Source: Myxococcus xanthus (GTDB lineage: Bacteria; Myxococcota; Myxococcia; Myxococcales; Myxococcaceae). Taken from it: a stretch of DNA of 64,000 nt. This document shows, piece by piece, positions 9,679-22,052 of this stretch. The notes below the pieces were generated by a model, which was not told where the DNA came from, did no database searches, and saw only the letters and a program-made list of their open reading frames with translations. The stretch is from contig NZ_FNOH01000004.1 in assembly GCF_900106535.1 (NCBI RefSeq), positions 248,001 to 312,000 of the forward strand, written 5' to 3'. Position numbers and translations under genes: made by a program. Position 1 is the first letter of the stretch. The number at the start of each line of letters is the position of its first letter.

Positions 9679-12587
<2,909 letters not shown>

Positions 12588-12591
<4 letters not shown>

Positions 12592-13376
12592 CGCTTCACT
12601 CCTTCGGTCGTCAACACCATCGCATATTTGAGGGTGTCGGCGTCGTCCAGGAGTGCGAGGAAGCGTTCACAGAAAGCGTCATAGGGGCCGGCGCCCCCGA
12701 AGAAGGGCTCGGCGAGCGGGCGCAGCGTCCGGAAGCGGATGACCCAGTCCTCGCGGAGCCGCGCGTCCACCGCACCCGCCGCCACATAGAACGGGGAGAT
12801 GTGCACGCGCACGTCCACCAACCCGGCCTTGCGGAACAGGTGGAACAGCTTGCGGCCCGCGTGCAGGTCGAAGCGCGCTGCGCGCAGGGCGGCGAGCAGC
12901 TTCTGGCTCGCCTCCTGGAGGTCCTCCGGAAAGGGCCAGTTCCACAGCCCCACCCCGTCGATGTCCGCCACCACCACGCGCCCACCAGGGCGGACCACGC
13001 GCACCAGCTCCGCCAGCGCGGGGCCCGGCTCTCCCAGGTACTCGAAGACGTACTGGCACCAGACGTAGTCGAAGTGGTCGGCGGGCAGCTGTGTATCCGG
13101 CAGCGCGCCCTGACGCAGCTCCACATTGGGCCTGCCCGCCAGCAGTCCCCGGGCCGCCGCCAGGTGTTCGGCCTGCGGCTCGATACCCACCACGCGGCCG
13201 TGCGGCCCCACCACGTCCAGCATCTCCGAGGTGATGACGCCGGGACCGCAGCCCACATCCAGTGCGGCGTCCCCGGGCCTCAACCCGGTGAGCCTCAGCC
13301 GCTCCGCGTAGGAGGTGGCGCTCGCCTGCGCTTGCAGGCGGTGCACCTCCTGGGCCGACTCCATCAGGTAGGTCAT
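12588..13376 (-). CDS. Class I SAM-dependent methyltransferase
   Basis: The 262-residue protein has the class I motif I ALDVGCGPGV near residue 40, the acidic motif II GIEPQ and a PGGRVVVAD post-motif, so it is a SAM-dependent methyltransferase. It resembles UbiE/type-11 enzymes, but the substrate cannot be read from sequence. Its ATG overlaps the stop of the PilZ gene upstream, and its stop overlaps the TTG of the hybrid kinase downstream. Translational coupling implies that all three act together. Given its signalling neighbours, it may modify a small molecule or a protein in the same pathway; that is inference. Confidence 0.82.
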
Positions 13377-15787
13377 GCCGCGATGTCCTTGTCATCCATC
13401 CGGCTACCACCCCGGCCATGGGCCGCCAGCCGCTCGAAGACGGCGAGCAGGTAGGCATTCCAGTCACGCACGAGCCGGCGGTGGGCCGTGAACTCCATCA
13501 CCTTGCCCAGGTTGTGGAAACCCAGTGCCTCCAGGGCGGGCAGGTCCGCGTCCGAGGCCAGGCACTCCGCGGTGGAGCGGCCGCGCCGGGCCGAGTTCGC
13601 CACCGCGTGTGTCACCAGCGCCTGGCGCACGGCATCCGCTTCCCGTGCATCCGGCTCCACCATGACGAGCGAGAAGGCGTTGTACCACTCCGCCCAGAAG
13701 AGACCGGGCGACGAGTCCTCCATGAGGACGAACCCCTGGGGCCCGTCCTTGCCCTCGACCACGGAGATGCTGCGCGAGCGCCGCAGCCGCGCGTCCGAGT
13801 AGCGCCCGCCCAGTGTCCCCATGGTCATCTCGCCCTCCACCAGGTCCGAGCTGCGCAGCCGCACCACGTCCTGCGTCTCCCGCAGGTGCTGTTCCAGCCA
13901 GCGCAGGTCGGACGTCTCCGCGGGGCGCACGCGCAAATCGCTCCGAGGCGGCGGCAACGCGGCGTCCACGGGGAGCCGGCACGGCGTGAAGGCATGCAGG
14001 CAGCTCAGGCCTGGGCGCTCCAACCGGCTGGCGATGGCGCCGTAGATTCGCGACGTCCACCGGTTGCGGCAGCGCCACAGCGCGCGCAGGTACTCCACGT
14101 CGTCCAGGCTCTCCGCGTAGTCGGCCGCGAGCGCCACCAGTTCCTGGGAGATGGATTCGTGCCGGTGGTAGCCCGGCCGCACCACCAGGTGCTGCGACAG
14201 CCAGGTGCGCGAGTAGATGCGCAGCCCGGAGATGTGGCCGTAGAGCCGGCCCTCGCGCTGATAGACGATGGCCTTGGACAGGCCGTGGATGCCATTGCCC
14301 AGCCGCTGGTGCGCGACCACCAGCGGCTCGGGCGTCGCCGTCTCGTGGAAGGGGTAGTCGGGAAAGCGGACGTCCGCGGAGCGGAACAAGTCCCACACGT
14401 CGGAGAAGGGCAGCTCGGACGCATCACGCGCATCGGGACACCGTGCCTTGATGAAGGCGTCCAGGATGGCGGCGCGGGCCTCCGGCGCCAGCTCCAGGAT
14501 GCGCAGGCCGCAGCGGCGCGGGCGGCTCATGCTGGCGCCCTCCTCCGTCACCGTGAGCTGCCCGGTGTCCTGCACCTGGGCGCGGCAGCGCGAGCGCGTG
14601 CCGTCTGGCAACTGCAGCATCACGTCGTCCAGCACCAGCCCCGGCGGGAAGGCCTCCCGGCCCGCGTCGAAGGGAAAGGCGAAGCCGCCGGTGTGCAGGT
14701 CCAACAGCGGGCGGACGATGGCCTCCCCCGTCAGCGGCGAATTGAAGGACACCGCGAAGGGCCGCTCCGCGGAGGAGCGGAAGCGCAGGCTGTTGCGGCG
14801 GTGGTGCAGGCTCAGCGTGCGCGGCAGGGCCACCTCCACCTGGTTCGGCTCCGAGGCCAGCACCGCCGTGGTGCCCACATGGCACACGCCACCGAAGTCC
14901 AGGCACAGCCGCACCACGTCTCCTGGATGGAAGAGCGTGCCCGGCTGCGACTGCTCTCGCAGCACCAGGCGGGACTCCTCCGGCAGCACCTCCGCGCGGG
15001 AGAAGTCCACCAACCGGTTGCCTTCGTGCGTTCGCAGCCCGAAGCCCACCCCCGCGCGCACGGCGCGGCGCAGCAAGCCGCGGATGCGCACCGAGTCGTT
15101 GAGCAGCGGCGCGGCGGACGAGCGCGCGTGCTCCACGGGGCGCTCCAGCGACACGCCCAGGTGGAAGCCCTGGCCTTCGTGCGCGCGCAGCGGGCGCACC
15201 ATGCGCACCGTGGCATGGCCGGCGCGCAGCACCAGCGTGTCGCCGCGCAGCACCTGGAGCCCTCCCAGCTCCGTGCCCGGCGTGAGCCGCTCGATGCGCA
15301 CGCTGGACTCCAGGCGCAGGCCCAGGCCTCCCGTGGCCACGTCGAGAAGCCGCGCCCGGAACGTCGTGCCATCCGCCGTGAAGCAGGCCTCCAGGACGCC
15401 GTGCGGCTCGCGGCGCTCGGACTCGCGCAGTTCCAGCAATTCCTGGACGGCGCGGCGCAGCGCCGGGCTGGGGTCATCCTCCAGCGTGAAGAACATGTGC
15501 CCCGCGGCGGCCACGTCCACCAGGCTGTGGTGGGCCTGCGCATTGTCCCTGGGGCAGAGCACCGCGCGGATGGAGCGCGGGGTGTAGCGCTCCAGATCCT
15601 TCAACAACCGGGGAAAAATGTCCGGATGCGTCAACACCAGCGCGGGAGCGGTTTTCGTGAGGAATTCGACCGCCTCCTGCCGGTTGGAGGCCTCGAGCAC
15701 TTCGTAGCCATCCAGCAAGGCGCGGAGCCGTCCACGACGCTCCGCCTCCGGATGCACGACCAGCACTGCGCGCGTCGTCACGGTCAT
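13373..15787 (-). CDS. Pseudo-receiver, PilZ-like and acetyltransferase-like multidomain protein
   Basis: The 804-residue protein opens with a response-regulator-like fold (about 1-120) in which the phosphoacceptor position reads VLTHPD and the usual acidic pair is VHPE, so phosphorylation looks lost. Two PilZ-like segments follow. The first (about 125-235) has DVATGG; the second (about 305-400) has RRNSLR and LDLHTGG, a partial match to the RxxxR and DxSxxG c-di-GMP motifs. A conserved middle region (about 430-610) is unassigned. The last 180 residues resemble a GNAT acetyltransferase fold (LEALGFHNLGKVMEF). The ATG follows GGAGGAGG. It is the first gene of the operon. Binding of c-di-GMP is plausible but uncertain. 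Confidence 0.75.
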   Translation of the reverse strand: MTVTTRAVLVVHPEAERRGRLRALLDGYEVLEASNRQEAVEFLTKTAPALVLTHPDIFPRLLKDLERYTPRSIRAVLCPRDNAQAHHSLVDVAAAGHMFFTLEDDPSPALRRAVQELLELRESERREPHGVLEACFTADGTTFRARLLDVATGGLGLRLESSVRIERLTPGTELGGLQVLRGDTLVLRAGHATVRMVRPLRAHEGQGFHLGVSLERPVEHARSSAAPLLNDSVRIRGLLRRAVRAGVGFGLRTHEGNRLVDFSRAEVLPEESRLVLREQSQPGTLFHPGDVVRLCLDFGGVCHVGTTAVLASEPNQVEVALPRTLSLHHRRNSLRFRSSAERPFAVSFNSPLTGEAIVRPLLDLHTGGFAFPFDAGREAFPPGLVLDDVMLQLPDGTRSRCRAQVQDTGQLTVTEEGASMSRPRRCGLRILELAPEARAAILDAFIKARCPDARDASELPFSDVWDLFRSADVRFPDYPFHETATPEPLVVAHQRLGNGIHGLSKAIVYQREGRLYGHISGLRIYSRTWLSQHLVVRPGYHRHESISQELVALAADYAESLDDVEYLRALWRCRNRWTSRIYGAIASRLERPGLSCLHAFTPCRLPVDAALPPPRSDLRVRPAETSDLRWLEQHLRETQDVVRLRSSDLVEGEMTMGTLGGRYSDARLRRSRSISVVEGKDGPQGFVLMEDSSPGLFWAEWYNAFSLVMVEPDAREADAVRQALVTHAVANSARRGRSTAECLASDADLPALEALGFHNLGKVMEFTAHRRLVRDWNAYLLAVFERLAAHGRGGSRMDDKDIAA

Positions 15788-16141
15788 ATGTCCTCCTCCA
15801 CCGGGTCAGAGCCGCCTGCCCCCGGATGAACCACTTCACGGGTCGGAATGTGACCGCCAGCCTCCACCGCCCCGCCGGAGCTTCCGACGGCGACCCCTCA
15901 CATTCCCCCCGTGGTTCGAAGTTCCCAGATGCAATGGCCGAACCGCATGCGCGGCGTCCGGCCCGGCTCGCCATCTTACCGGACCTCATGGGGAAGGGAG
16001 TGCCCCAGCATGAGGACAGGGCGGATGTTGGAAAAGGGCCGCCCGCTTGATTCGCGGCCACCCATGCACCAGCGAAGTGGGGCAAACCGCACCCTGGCCG
16101 GCACTTCAAGTCCCGGTTAAAGGTGGGAGTCGGGAGGTGCC
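15788..16141. other. Divergent intergenic region between PilZ operon and nadA
   Basis: This 354-base gap holds the promoters of the leftward signalling operon and of nadA. I see no gene, RNA or clear operator. Ribosome sites lie at both ends (GGAGGAGG leftward, GGGAGG rightward). Confidence 0.4.
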
Positions 16142-17074
16142 ATGCGCGCCGAAGTCGACTACGCGAAGGAAATCCAGGAGTTCAAGCGTTCCATGAACGC
16201 AGTCATCCTGGCGCACTATTACCAGGAGAGCGAAGTTCAGGACCTCGCGGATTTCGTGGGAGACAGCCTGGCGCTGGCGCAAGCCGCGGCGAGCACGAAG
16301 GCAGACGTCATCGTCTTCTGTGGCGTCCATTTCATGGCGGAGACGGCGAAGATTCTCAATCCGTCCCGGCAGGTGCTGTTGCCGGACCTCAAGGCGGGCT
16401 GTTCGCTGTCGGACCGGTGCCCGCCGGGAGCCTTCAAGGCGTTCAAGGACAAACACCCGAACGCCTTCGTGGTGAGCTACGTCAACAGCTCCGCCGCGGT
16501 GAAGGCCATGAGCGACGTCATCTGCACGTCGTCCAACGCGGTGAAAATCGTGAACCAGGTGCCGAAGGACCGGCAGATTCTCTTCGCGCCGGACCAGCAC
16601 CTCGGCCGCTACGTGATGAAGCAGACGGGCCGCGACATGGTGCTGTGGCCGGGCAGCTGCATCGTCCACGAAATCTTCAGCGAGAAGAAACTGGTGCAGC
16701 TGAAGGTGGAGTACCCGGAGGCGGAAGTGGTGGCCCACCCCGAGTGTGAGCAGGCGGTGCTGCGCCACGCGGACTTCATCGGCTCCACCAAGGCGATTCT
16801 GGATTACGCGGTGCGTAGCCCGAAGCAGCAGTTCATCGTGGTGACGGAGGCGGGCATCATCCACCAGATGAAGCGGGCCGCGCCGAACAAGACGTTCATT
16901 CCCGCGCCGCCGGACAACGGCTGCGCGTGCAATGAGTGCCCGTACATGCGGCTGAACACGCTGGAGAAGCTCTGGCGGTGCATGAAGGAGCGCACGCCCG
17001 AGCTGACCATGCCCGAGGACCTGCGCGAGCGTGCTCGCGCGCCGCTGCAACGCATGCTGGACTGGTCTCAGTAG
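16142..17074 (+). CDS. nadA: Quinolinate synthase NadA
   Basis: NadA condenses iminoaspartate with dihydroxyacetone phosphate to quinolinate in de novo NAD synthesis and carries an oxygen-labile [4Fe-4S] cluster. The 310-residue length and motifs fit the family: AHYYQ near residue 24, [30 protein letters not shown] and CNECPYM, which supply the conserved Cys ligands. The ATG at 16142 follows a strong GGGAGG. No nadB or nadC lies beside it in this window. A zinc-ribbon protein gene follows 78 bases downstream on the same strand. Confidence 0.97.
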   Translation: MRAEVDYAKEIQEFKRSMNAVILAHYYQESEVQDLADFVGDSLALAQAAASTKADVIVFCGVHFMAETAKILNPSRQVLLPDLKAGCSLSDRCPPGAFKAFKDKHPNAFVVSYVNSSAAVKAMSDVICTSSNAVKIVNQVPKDRQILFAPDQHLGRYVMKQTGRDMVLWPGSCIVHEIFSEKKLVQLKVEYPEAEVVAHPECEQAVLRHADFIGSTKAILDYAVRSPKQQFIVVTEAGIIHQMKRAAPNKTFIPAPPDNGCACNECPYMRLNTLEKLWRCMKERTPELTMPEDLRERARAPLQRMLDWSQ

Positions 17075-17152
17075 TCCGCGGATGAACGGCAGCAGCGGAC
17101 ATTTGCCAACTCGCGTCTTGCACCCCGCGAAACACAATGCGATGGAGCCACC

Positions 17153-17752
17153 GTGGCCTTCCGATTCCTCGCAGTCCCCGCGCACCGACTGGTGAACTTC
17201 CCCCAGACGTTGCCGGACGATGAGCGCCTCGAGCCGGAGCTGCCTCCGGTCCATGAGGCGGTGGAGCGCGCGCTCACCGGCGCTGAATTCCGAGACATGC
17301 GAGCCAAGGACAGGCTGCGCATCCTGCTACAGGGGGACCGTCCCCCGTCGCTGGGCGCGCCCGAGACGGGCTTCGGCCCGTCCGCCATCTTCGCGCATCC
17401 CCCCCAGGACCTCCCGGCGCTGCTGCGGCTGGCGGACGAGTTGGAGAACCTGGCGCGCCGCGAGGCGGGTGAGCGCGCCCTGGTGTGGAAGTGCGGAGAT
17501 TGTGGCGCCCGGTACGCGGTGCCGGTGGCCCTGGTGCGCCAGGTGTCCATCCGCTGCGAGCGCTGCGGCACGCCGGTGGAGCTGGCGGCCACGCGCAGCC
17601 TGGGTGAGGAGTCCCTCATCGACCCGTTCCTGGGCGCGGTGAATCACAGCCGCCGGGAGCTGGCCGCCTTCTTCCGCGAGGCCATGGCCCGCGGCTGGCC
17701 GGTGCTGGTGGCCGAGGACAAGCGCGTGCCACGCACGCAGCCCTCGGCCTGA
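17153..17752 (+). CDS. Zinc-ribbon protein of unknown function
   Basis: I do not recognise a family for this 199-residue soluble protein. The visible feature is a four-Cys zinc ribbon at about residues 117-145 (CGDCG and CERCG, about 20 residues apart). The N-terminal part is Pro- and Glu-rich and the C-terminus is helical and charged. The start is a GTG at 17153 with GGAG 5 bases upstream; nearby ATGs are out of frame. It follows nadA with the same orientation and could be co-transcribed. Confidence 0.7.
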   Translation: MAFRFLAVPAHRLVNFPQTLPDDERLEPELPPVHEAVERALTGAEFRDMRAKDRLRILLQGDRPPSLGAPETGFGPSAIFAHPPQDLPALLRLADELENLARREAGERALVWKCGDCGARYAVPVALVRQVSIRCERCGTPVELAATRSLGEESLIDPFLGAVNHSRRELAAFFREAMARGWPVLVAEDKRVPRTQPSA

Positions 17753-17812
17753 CGGAGTCCGGCGGAAAACGGGTTCTCGCGCCGCACGGGGAGCGGTAGC
17801 CTTGCCAGCCCC

Positions 17813-18625
17813 ATGCGGCGCGCGCTCGTTCCTCTCCTGCGATGTCCCCGGTGCCGGCGTGGCGCCCTCCAGCCAGAGGTAGACGCCCCGGTGCTCTTCT
17901 TCGGCCCGCTGCGCTGCCAGGCGTGCGGCGCCAGCCACCCAGTCGCCGAGGGCGTCGCCGACCTGGTGGTGGACCCCGCCGCGTCCGGCCCGCTGCAGCG
18001 GGGCATGGAGCAGCGCTGGGTGGCGCGCTCCTACGAGCGCTACATGCGCCCCGTGCTCCAGCGCGCCCTCACCCGCCAGCCGCTGGATGGCGACAGCGAA
18101 TTCGTCCTCTACCGCAGCCTCCTGGGCAAACCCGAAGGCACCGTGTTGGACGTGGGCTGCGGCACGGGGCTGCTCGCGCGGCGGCTGGCGCATGAGCCCG
18201 ACGCGCCGCCCGTGGCCGCGCTCGACGTGTCCCGCGCCATGCTGGAAGAGGGCCTGGCCCAGGTGCGCGAGGCCGGCGTCGCCGTGGACTTCCTGCGCGC
18301 CGAAGCCCCCTACCTCCCCTTCCACGACGGTGTGCTGGGCGCGGTGTTGATGAGTGACGCGCTGCCCTACGTCGCGGACCTGTCCCGGATGATGATGGAG
18401 GTCCACCGCGTGCTGCGTCCCGGAGGCCGCTGGGTGGCCAGTACCTACGCTTCGGTGGGAGCGCCTCGGGCGCTGCTCCACCGCGGCGTGGGCCTGCATC
18501 CACGAGGGGAGGCCGAATTGCGCCGGGAGGCCGCGGCGGCGGGCTTCGTGCGCTTCGAGCGCGTGTCCCTACCGTCGCTGCTGGTGGTGAAGGCGGAGAA
18601 GGGCTCCGCCCAGACGCCTAGATGA
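17813..18625 (+). CDS. SAM-dependent methyltransferase with N-terminal Trm112-like zinc ribbon
   Basis: The 270-residue protein has an N-terminal four-Cys module (RCPRC and RCQACG) resembling the Trm112/RlmA-type ribbon. A class I methyltransferase follows, with VLDVGCGTGLLARRL near residue 108 and the RPGGRW post-motif near 203. The domain order resembles ribosomal RNA guanine methyltransferases of the RlmA type, but many small-molecule methyltransferases share it, so the substrate is open. The last 8 bases overlap convergently with the Cys-rich protein gene on the other strand. Confidence 0.8.
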   Translation: MRRALVPLLRCPRCRRGALQPEVDAPVLFFGPLRCQACGASHPVAEGVADLVVDPAASGPLQRGMEQRWVARSYERYMRPVLQRALTRQPLDGDSEFVLYRSLLGKPEGTVLDVGCGTGLLARRLAHEPDAPPVAALDVSRAMLEEGLAQVREAGVAVDFLRAEAPYLPFHDGVLGAVLMSDALPYVADLSRMMMEVHRVLRPGGRWVASTYASVGAPRALLHRGVGLHPRGEAELRREAAAAGFVRFERVSLPSLLVVKAEKGSAQTPR

Positions 18626-18986
18626 AGATGCCCGCGGACGCGTCGTAGCGCGCCTCGTCAAACTGCAGGTTCGCGGGCTGGCCGCGCAGCGCGTCCATCA
18701 CCTGGCGCTTGGGCTTCTTGCACTTGCTGCAGTCGCACGAGCCCTTCTTGCACGTGCAGTCCGCCTTGCTGCCGCACTGGCACTTGGCGGCCATGAGCGA
18801 GTCCAGCACATCCAACGGGCGCTCCACGCCGCTGGCGGAAGGCTCGACAGCCTTCGGCGTGGCCTCGGCGGCCTTCGTTTCCGGGGCCGGACGCCGGTGG
18901 GCCTCGCAGGCCTCCGCCGCGCCCGGTGCCAGGAGCAGGCCGCTCGCCATCAGCCCTCCGGCCACCCACATTCCGATGCGCGTCAT
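18618..18986 (-). CDS. Exported cysteine-rich, metallothionein-like small protein
   Basis: The 122-residue product has a clear Sec signal peptide ending at AEA near residue 26. A Pro/Glu/Ala linker follows, then a 30-residue Cys cluster with CxC and CxxC spacing (CQCG, DCTCKKG, CDCSKCKK, at about 69-93). The cluster alternates Cys and Lys as in metallothioneins, so binding of soft metals outside the cytoplasm is plausible. The C-terminal 30 residues are Cys-free. It has no metal regulator or transporter beside it. It may also be a disulfide-rich structural protein. Confidence 0.75.
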   Translation of the reverse strand: MTRIGMWVAGGLMASGLLLAPGAAEACEAHRRPAPETKAAEATPKAVEPSASGVERPLDVLDSLMAAKCQCGSKADCTCKKGSCDCSKCKKPKRQVMDALRGQPANLQFDEARYDASAGIFI

Positions 18987-19160
18987 GTTGCTCTCCTCGG
19001 GGCACTGCAGGCGCCCCTGCTCAAACGGCGCCTATACCGCAGCCCTTCCCGACTGCCAAGGCCGACAGCCATACCTTTGTCTACCTGGAAAACAGGCGCT
19101 GGCCGGGTTGCACGGACGGCTCGCCGTGCAGGGAGGCGCCGCGTACAGTCCGCGCCGTCC

Positions 19161-20729
19161 GTGACACCCCGACACTCCCGCCTCGTCCATGCCGCCGCGC
19201 TCGTCCTGGGGGTGCTCCCCCTCTGGGTGTCGCGCCACCTGCCCCTGGTGGACCTGCCCCAGCACCTGTACCTCATCTCCGTCCTGCACCGGCTGGATGA
19301 CCCCACCACGCTGTACCCGCAACTGTTCGCCGCGCGTCACGCGCTGACGCCGTACCTGGGCTACTACTACCTGGTCAGCGGCCTCAACTGGCTGCTGCCG
19401 CTGGAGATGGCCAACCGCGTCTTCCTCTCCGCCTACGTGGTGGGCCTGCCGCTCAGCCTCGGATTCCTGCTGCGCAGCCTGGGCCGGCCCACCTGGCCCG
19501 CCCTGCTGGCGCTGCCCTTCGCCTACGGCGACAGCTTCAACTGGGGCTTCATCAACTACTGCGCCGCGCTGCCGCTAACGCTGCTGTGCTGCGGCCTCTT
19601 CGTGCGGACGCTGGAGGACACGCCTCGCCGCCGGACGTGGGGCGTGGGGCTGGCGGTGTGCCTGGTGGCGGTGCTCCTCTTCCACGTGCAGGCCTTCGGG
19701 TTCCTCGCCTTCGGACTGCCCTTGCTGCTGCTCACCACGCGCGTGCCGGAGGACGCGGAAGCGCGGGGGTTCGTCGCGCGGCTGCGGCCTCGCGTGCCCG
19801 CGCTGCTGGGGGTGGTGCCCGGCGTCGCGCTGTTCCTCGGCTGGGTGGTGCTTCGCTTCGGCGAGCCCGCGGACATCCAGCCCGGGGTGCCCTGGAAGGC
19901 GTGGGGCCCCACGTTCTCTCCACAGAACCTGGCGTGGAAGGGCTTCGAACAGAACCGCGCCGAGTTCTTCCAGGTGCTCGCCAACACCTTCCGGGATGGC
20001 TCGGACCGGTGGGCCCTGTACGCCGTGGGCGCGGTGGCGGTGGCGGGCTGGGTCGCGGGGCTGCTGCGGCCGGAGCGCTCCGCCACCCAGGGCATGGTGG
20101 CGCGCTCGCGGCTGATGGGGCTGGGCCTGCTGGCCCTGGCGCTCTACTTTCTGCTGCCCTTCGACATCCGCGGCTACGTCTACTACCTCAACACGCGCTA
20201 CGCGCACCTGGCCGCCGCGCTCCTGGTGGCCACCGTCCCGGCGGCCATTCCCGCGTGGCGGAGGCCCCTGCGCGTCGCCGCCCTGGCGTGCGCGGTGGTG
20301 CTGGCTTTCGTCATGGCGCGCGGCTACCGCGCCTTCTCTCGGGAGGCGCAGGCCGAATGGGGGCCACTGGTGGCCGCCACCGCCCCGCGCCCTCGTGTCA
20401 TGGGGTTGATGTTCGACCCCGGCTCCCGGGTGGTGCGTCAGCCCGTCTTCATCCACAGCGCGGCGGTGCTGGCCCGGGCGCGCGGTGGCGTGCCCAACTT
20501 CACCTTCGCGTCCACGCCGCACTCCCCGCTGCGCTACACCGGCGAGGAGCCCCCCACCTTCCCCTCCGAGTGGCGGCCGCAGCAGATGGACTACGAGCGG
20601 CAGGGCGTCTGGTACGACCACTTCCTCGTCCGCGGTGCGTCGCCGTCGCGAGTGTTCGGTCCGCAGCTCCAATCCGAGCTGGCCGTGGTGGCGGAGCCGG
20701 GCAAGAGCGCGCTGGTGCGCCGGCGCTGA
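19161..20729 (+). CDS. Polytopic inner-membrane protein of unknown function
   Basis: This 522-residue protein has about ten hydrophobic segments spread over residues 10-400, then a C-terminal hydrophilic domain of about 120 residues. It lacks clear transporter motifs. The pattern of short loops with DLPQH and ExAN-like motifs plus a soluble tail recalls membrane glycosyltransferases (GT-C fold), but I cannot name the family. The start is a GTG at 19161; the upstream part of the frame is Arg-rich shadow that overlaps the promoter region of the divergent Cys-rich gene. Confidence 0.75.
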   Translation: MTPRHSRLVHAAALVLGVLPLWVSRHLPLVDLPQHLYLISVLHRLDDPTTLYPQLFAARHALTPYLGYYYLVSGLNWLLPLEMANRVFLSAYVVGLPLSLGFLLRSLGRPTWPALLALPFAYGDSFNWGFINYCAALPLTLLCCGLFVRTLEDTPRRRTWGVGLAVCLVAVLLFHVQAFGFLAFGLPLLLLTTRVPEDAEARGFVARLRPRVPALLGVVPGVALFLGWVVLRFGEPADIQPGVPWKAWGPTFSPQNLAWKGFEQNRAEFFQVLANTFRDGSDRWALYAVGAVAVAGWVAGLLRPERSATQGMVARSRLMGLGLLALALYFLLPFDIRGYVYYLNTRYAHLAAALLVATVPAAIPAWRRPLRVAALACAVVLAFVMARGYRAFSREAQAEWGPLVAATAPRPRVMGLMFDPGSRVVRQPVFIHSAAVLARARGGVPNFTFASTPHSPLRYTGEEPPTFPSEWRPQQMDYERQGVWYDHFLVRGASPSRVFGPQLQSELAVVAEPGKSALVRRR

Positions 20730-20821
20730 GTCCTCCGCCGCTCGCGGCACTGTGACCTGGTGGGCGCAATACCCGCGCGGGGCATGCCCCGGGGCGGGTG
20801 CCGTGCAGTAGAAGGTCCGGT

Positions 20822-22027
20822 ATGAGTTCCTCCTCTTCGGACCCTCGCTCCCTGCTGGACGCCCTGCGCTCCGGCGCGCCGCTGCCCGCCTTTCCCGCCG
20901 AAGCGGTGGAGTCCGCCCGCGCCATGGCGCGCGACGTGTCCCAAGCCGCCCTCGCCCGCGTGGAGGCCCTTCCGGAGCCTCTGGCCCTGGCCGTGCTTGA
21001 GGCCGCCGTGTCGGACGGGAACGCCGTCCTGCCGGAGGCCCTGGCATCCTCGTCGGTGAAGCCCCTGGCCAAGGCCGCGAAGAAGGCGCTGTACCAGCTT
21101 CGCTCACGGGGCGTCGCCGTGGCCGGGCCCGCGCGTGCCGCCCCGGCCGAGCCGCCCGCCGCTGCCCCCGAGGCCCTCAACGCGCTCGCCAGCGCCGTCA
21201 CCGGTGGCGGCGAGCGAGCGCTCGTGCTGGCACGGGTGCTGCGCGGCGCGGGCGTGGAGGTGGTGCAGATGCAGTTGTCCGACGAGCGCGGAGTGGTGGC
21301 GCTCCAGTTGGGCGACAGGAATCGCGCCACCTGGCGGAAGCTGGTGAAGGACGGGCTGGCCCACGGCGGCATCGTGGAGCTGCCGCCCGAAGAAGCCGCG
21401 GCCCTGCTGGCCGAGGCCGCCGGCACCAACCTGCGCACCCGCACGCCCTTCCCCAAAGGACTGGACGTGGTGCTGCGCCACTTTGGTGTCCAGCCGCAGC
21501 AGTCGCCCACGGAGCTGCCTCCGCCCGAGCCCGAGGACATCCGCCGCGCGCAGGAAGCCGACGTCCTCCACGACACCGTGGAGCTGGCTTCGTGGCTGCC
21601 TCCGGAGCTCGACATGCAGGCCCTGGTGCAGAAGATGGACGAAGTGATGCACAGCCCGCTGTCGCTGAGCGACGTGCAGCGCCAGGAGCAGCTCCAGGCG
21701 GCGGTGCTCGGCGTGGCCCGGGACTTCTTCACCCCCGAGGTACGCCAGCGCTACGCGCTGCGGCTGTGGCGGATGGCGGACTACTTCGAGCGGAGCAGCC
21801 GCCCACGCGAGGCGGATATCGCCCGGGCCGAAGCCCGCCGGCTCTTCCATGGGGCCCAGGAGCCCTTCTCCCGCTTCGCCGAGCGGCTCTTCGAGAAGGT
21901 GCTGGCCCTGGTAGCCGCCGCCGGGGCGCGGGCCGGTGCACGGCCCGGCGCGGACACCGGCCCCGCGGAGGCCGCGCCTGCCCCCACGCTGGAGCGGCGC
22001 AGCCCCGGCGGGCTCATCATCCCCTGA
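20822..22027 (+). CDS. Protein of unknown function, predicted helical
   Basis: I do not recognise this 401-residue cytoplasmic protein. It has no signal peptide or membrane segment. It is rich in Ala, Leu, Arg and Glu and is predicted to be mostly helical. A Pro/Ala linker lies near residues 102-122 and another near the C-terminus, which ends in the short hydrophobic tail GGLIIP. The ATG at 20822 sits after a purine-rich AAGGTCCGGT. It is a single gene, 92 bases after the membrane protein and convergent with the SprT-like gene. Confidence 0.7.
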   Translation: MSSSSSDPRSLLDALRSGAPLPAFPAEAVESARAMARDVSQAALARVEALPEPLALAVLEAAVSDGNAVLPEALASSSVKPLAKAAKKALYQLRSRGVAVAGPARAAPAEPPAAAPEALNALASAVTGGGERALVLARVLRGAGVEVVQMQLSDERGVVALQLGDRNRATWRKLVKDGLAHGGIVELPPEEAAALLAEAAGTNLRTRTPFPKGLDVVLRHFGVQPQQSPTELPPPEPEDIRRAQEADVLHDTVELASWLPPELDMQALVQKMDEVMHSPLSLSDVQRQEQLQAAVLGVARDFFTPEVRQRYALRLWRMADYFERSSRPREADIARAEARRLFHGAQEPFSRFAERLFEKVLALVAAAGARAGARPGADTGPAEAAPAPTLERRSPGGLIIP

Positions 22028-22052
22028 GCACAGGGGACCCACACACGGCCAC

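Noticed and set aside
13418..15829. 803-codon plus-strand frame opposite the PilZ gene
   Set aside because: It mirrors the real gene, has a Gln/His/Arg-rich translation and has no recognisable domain.
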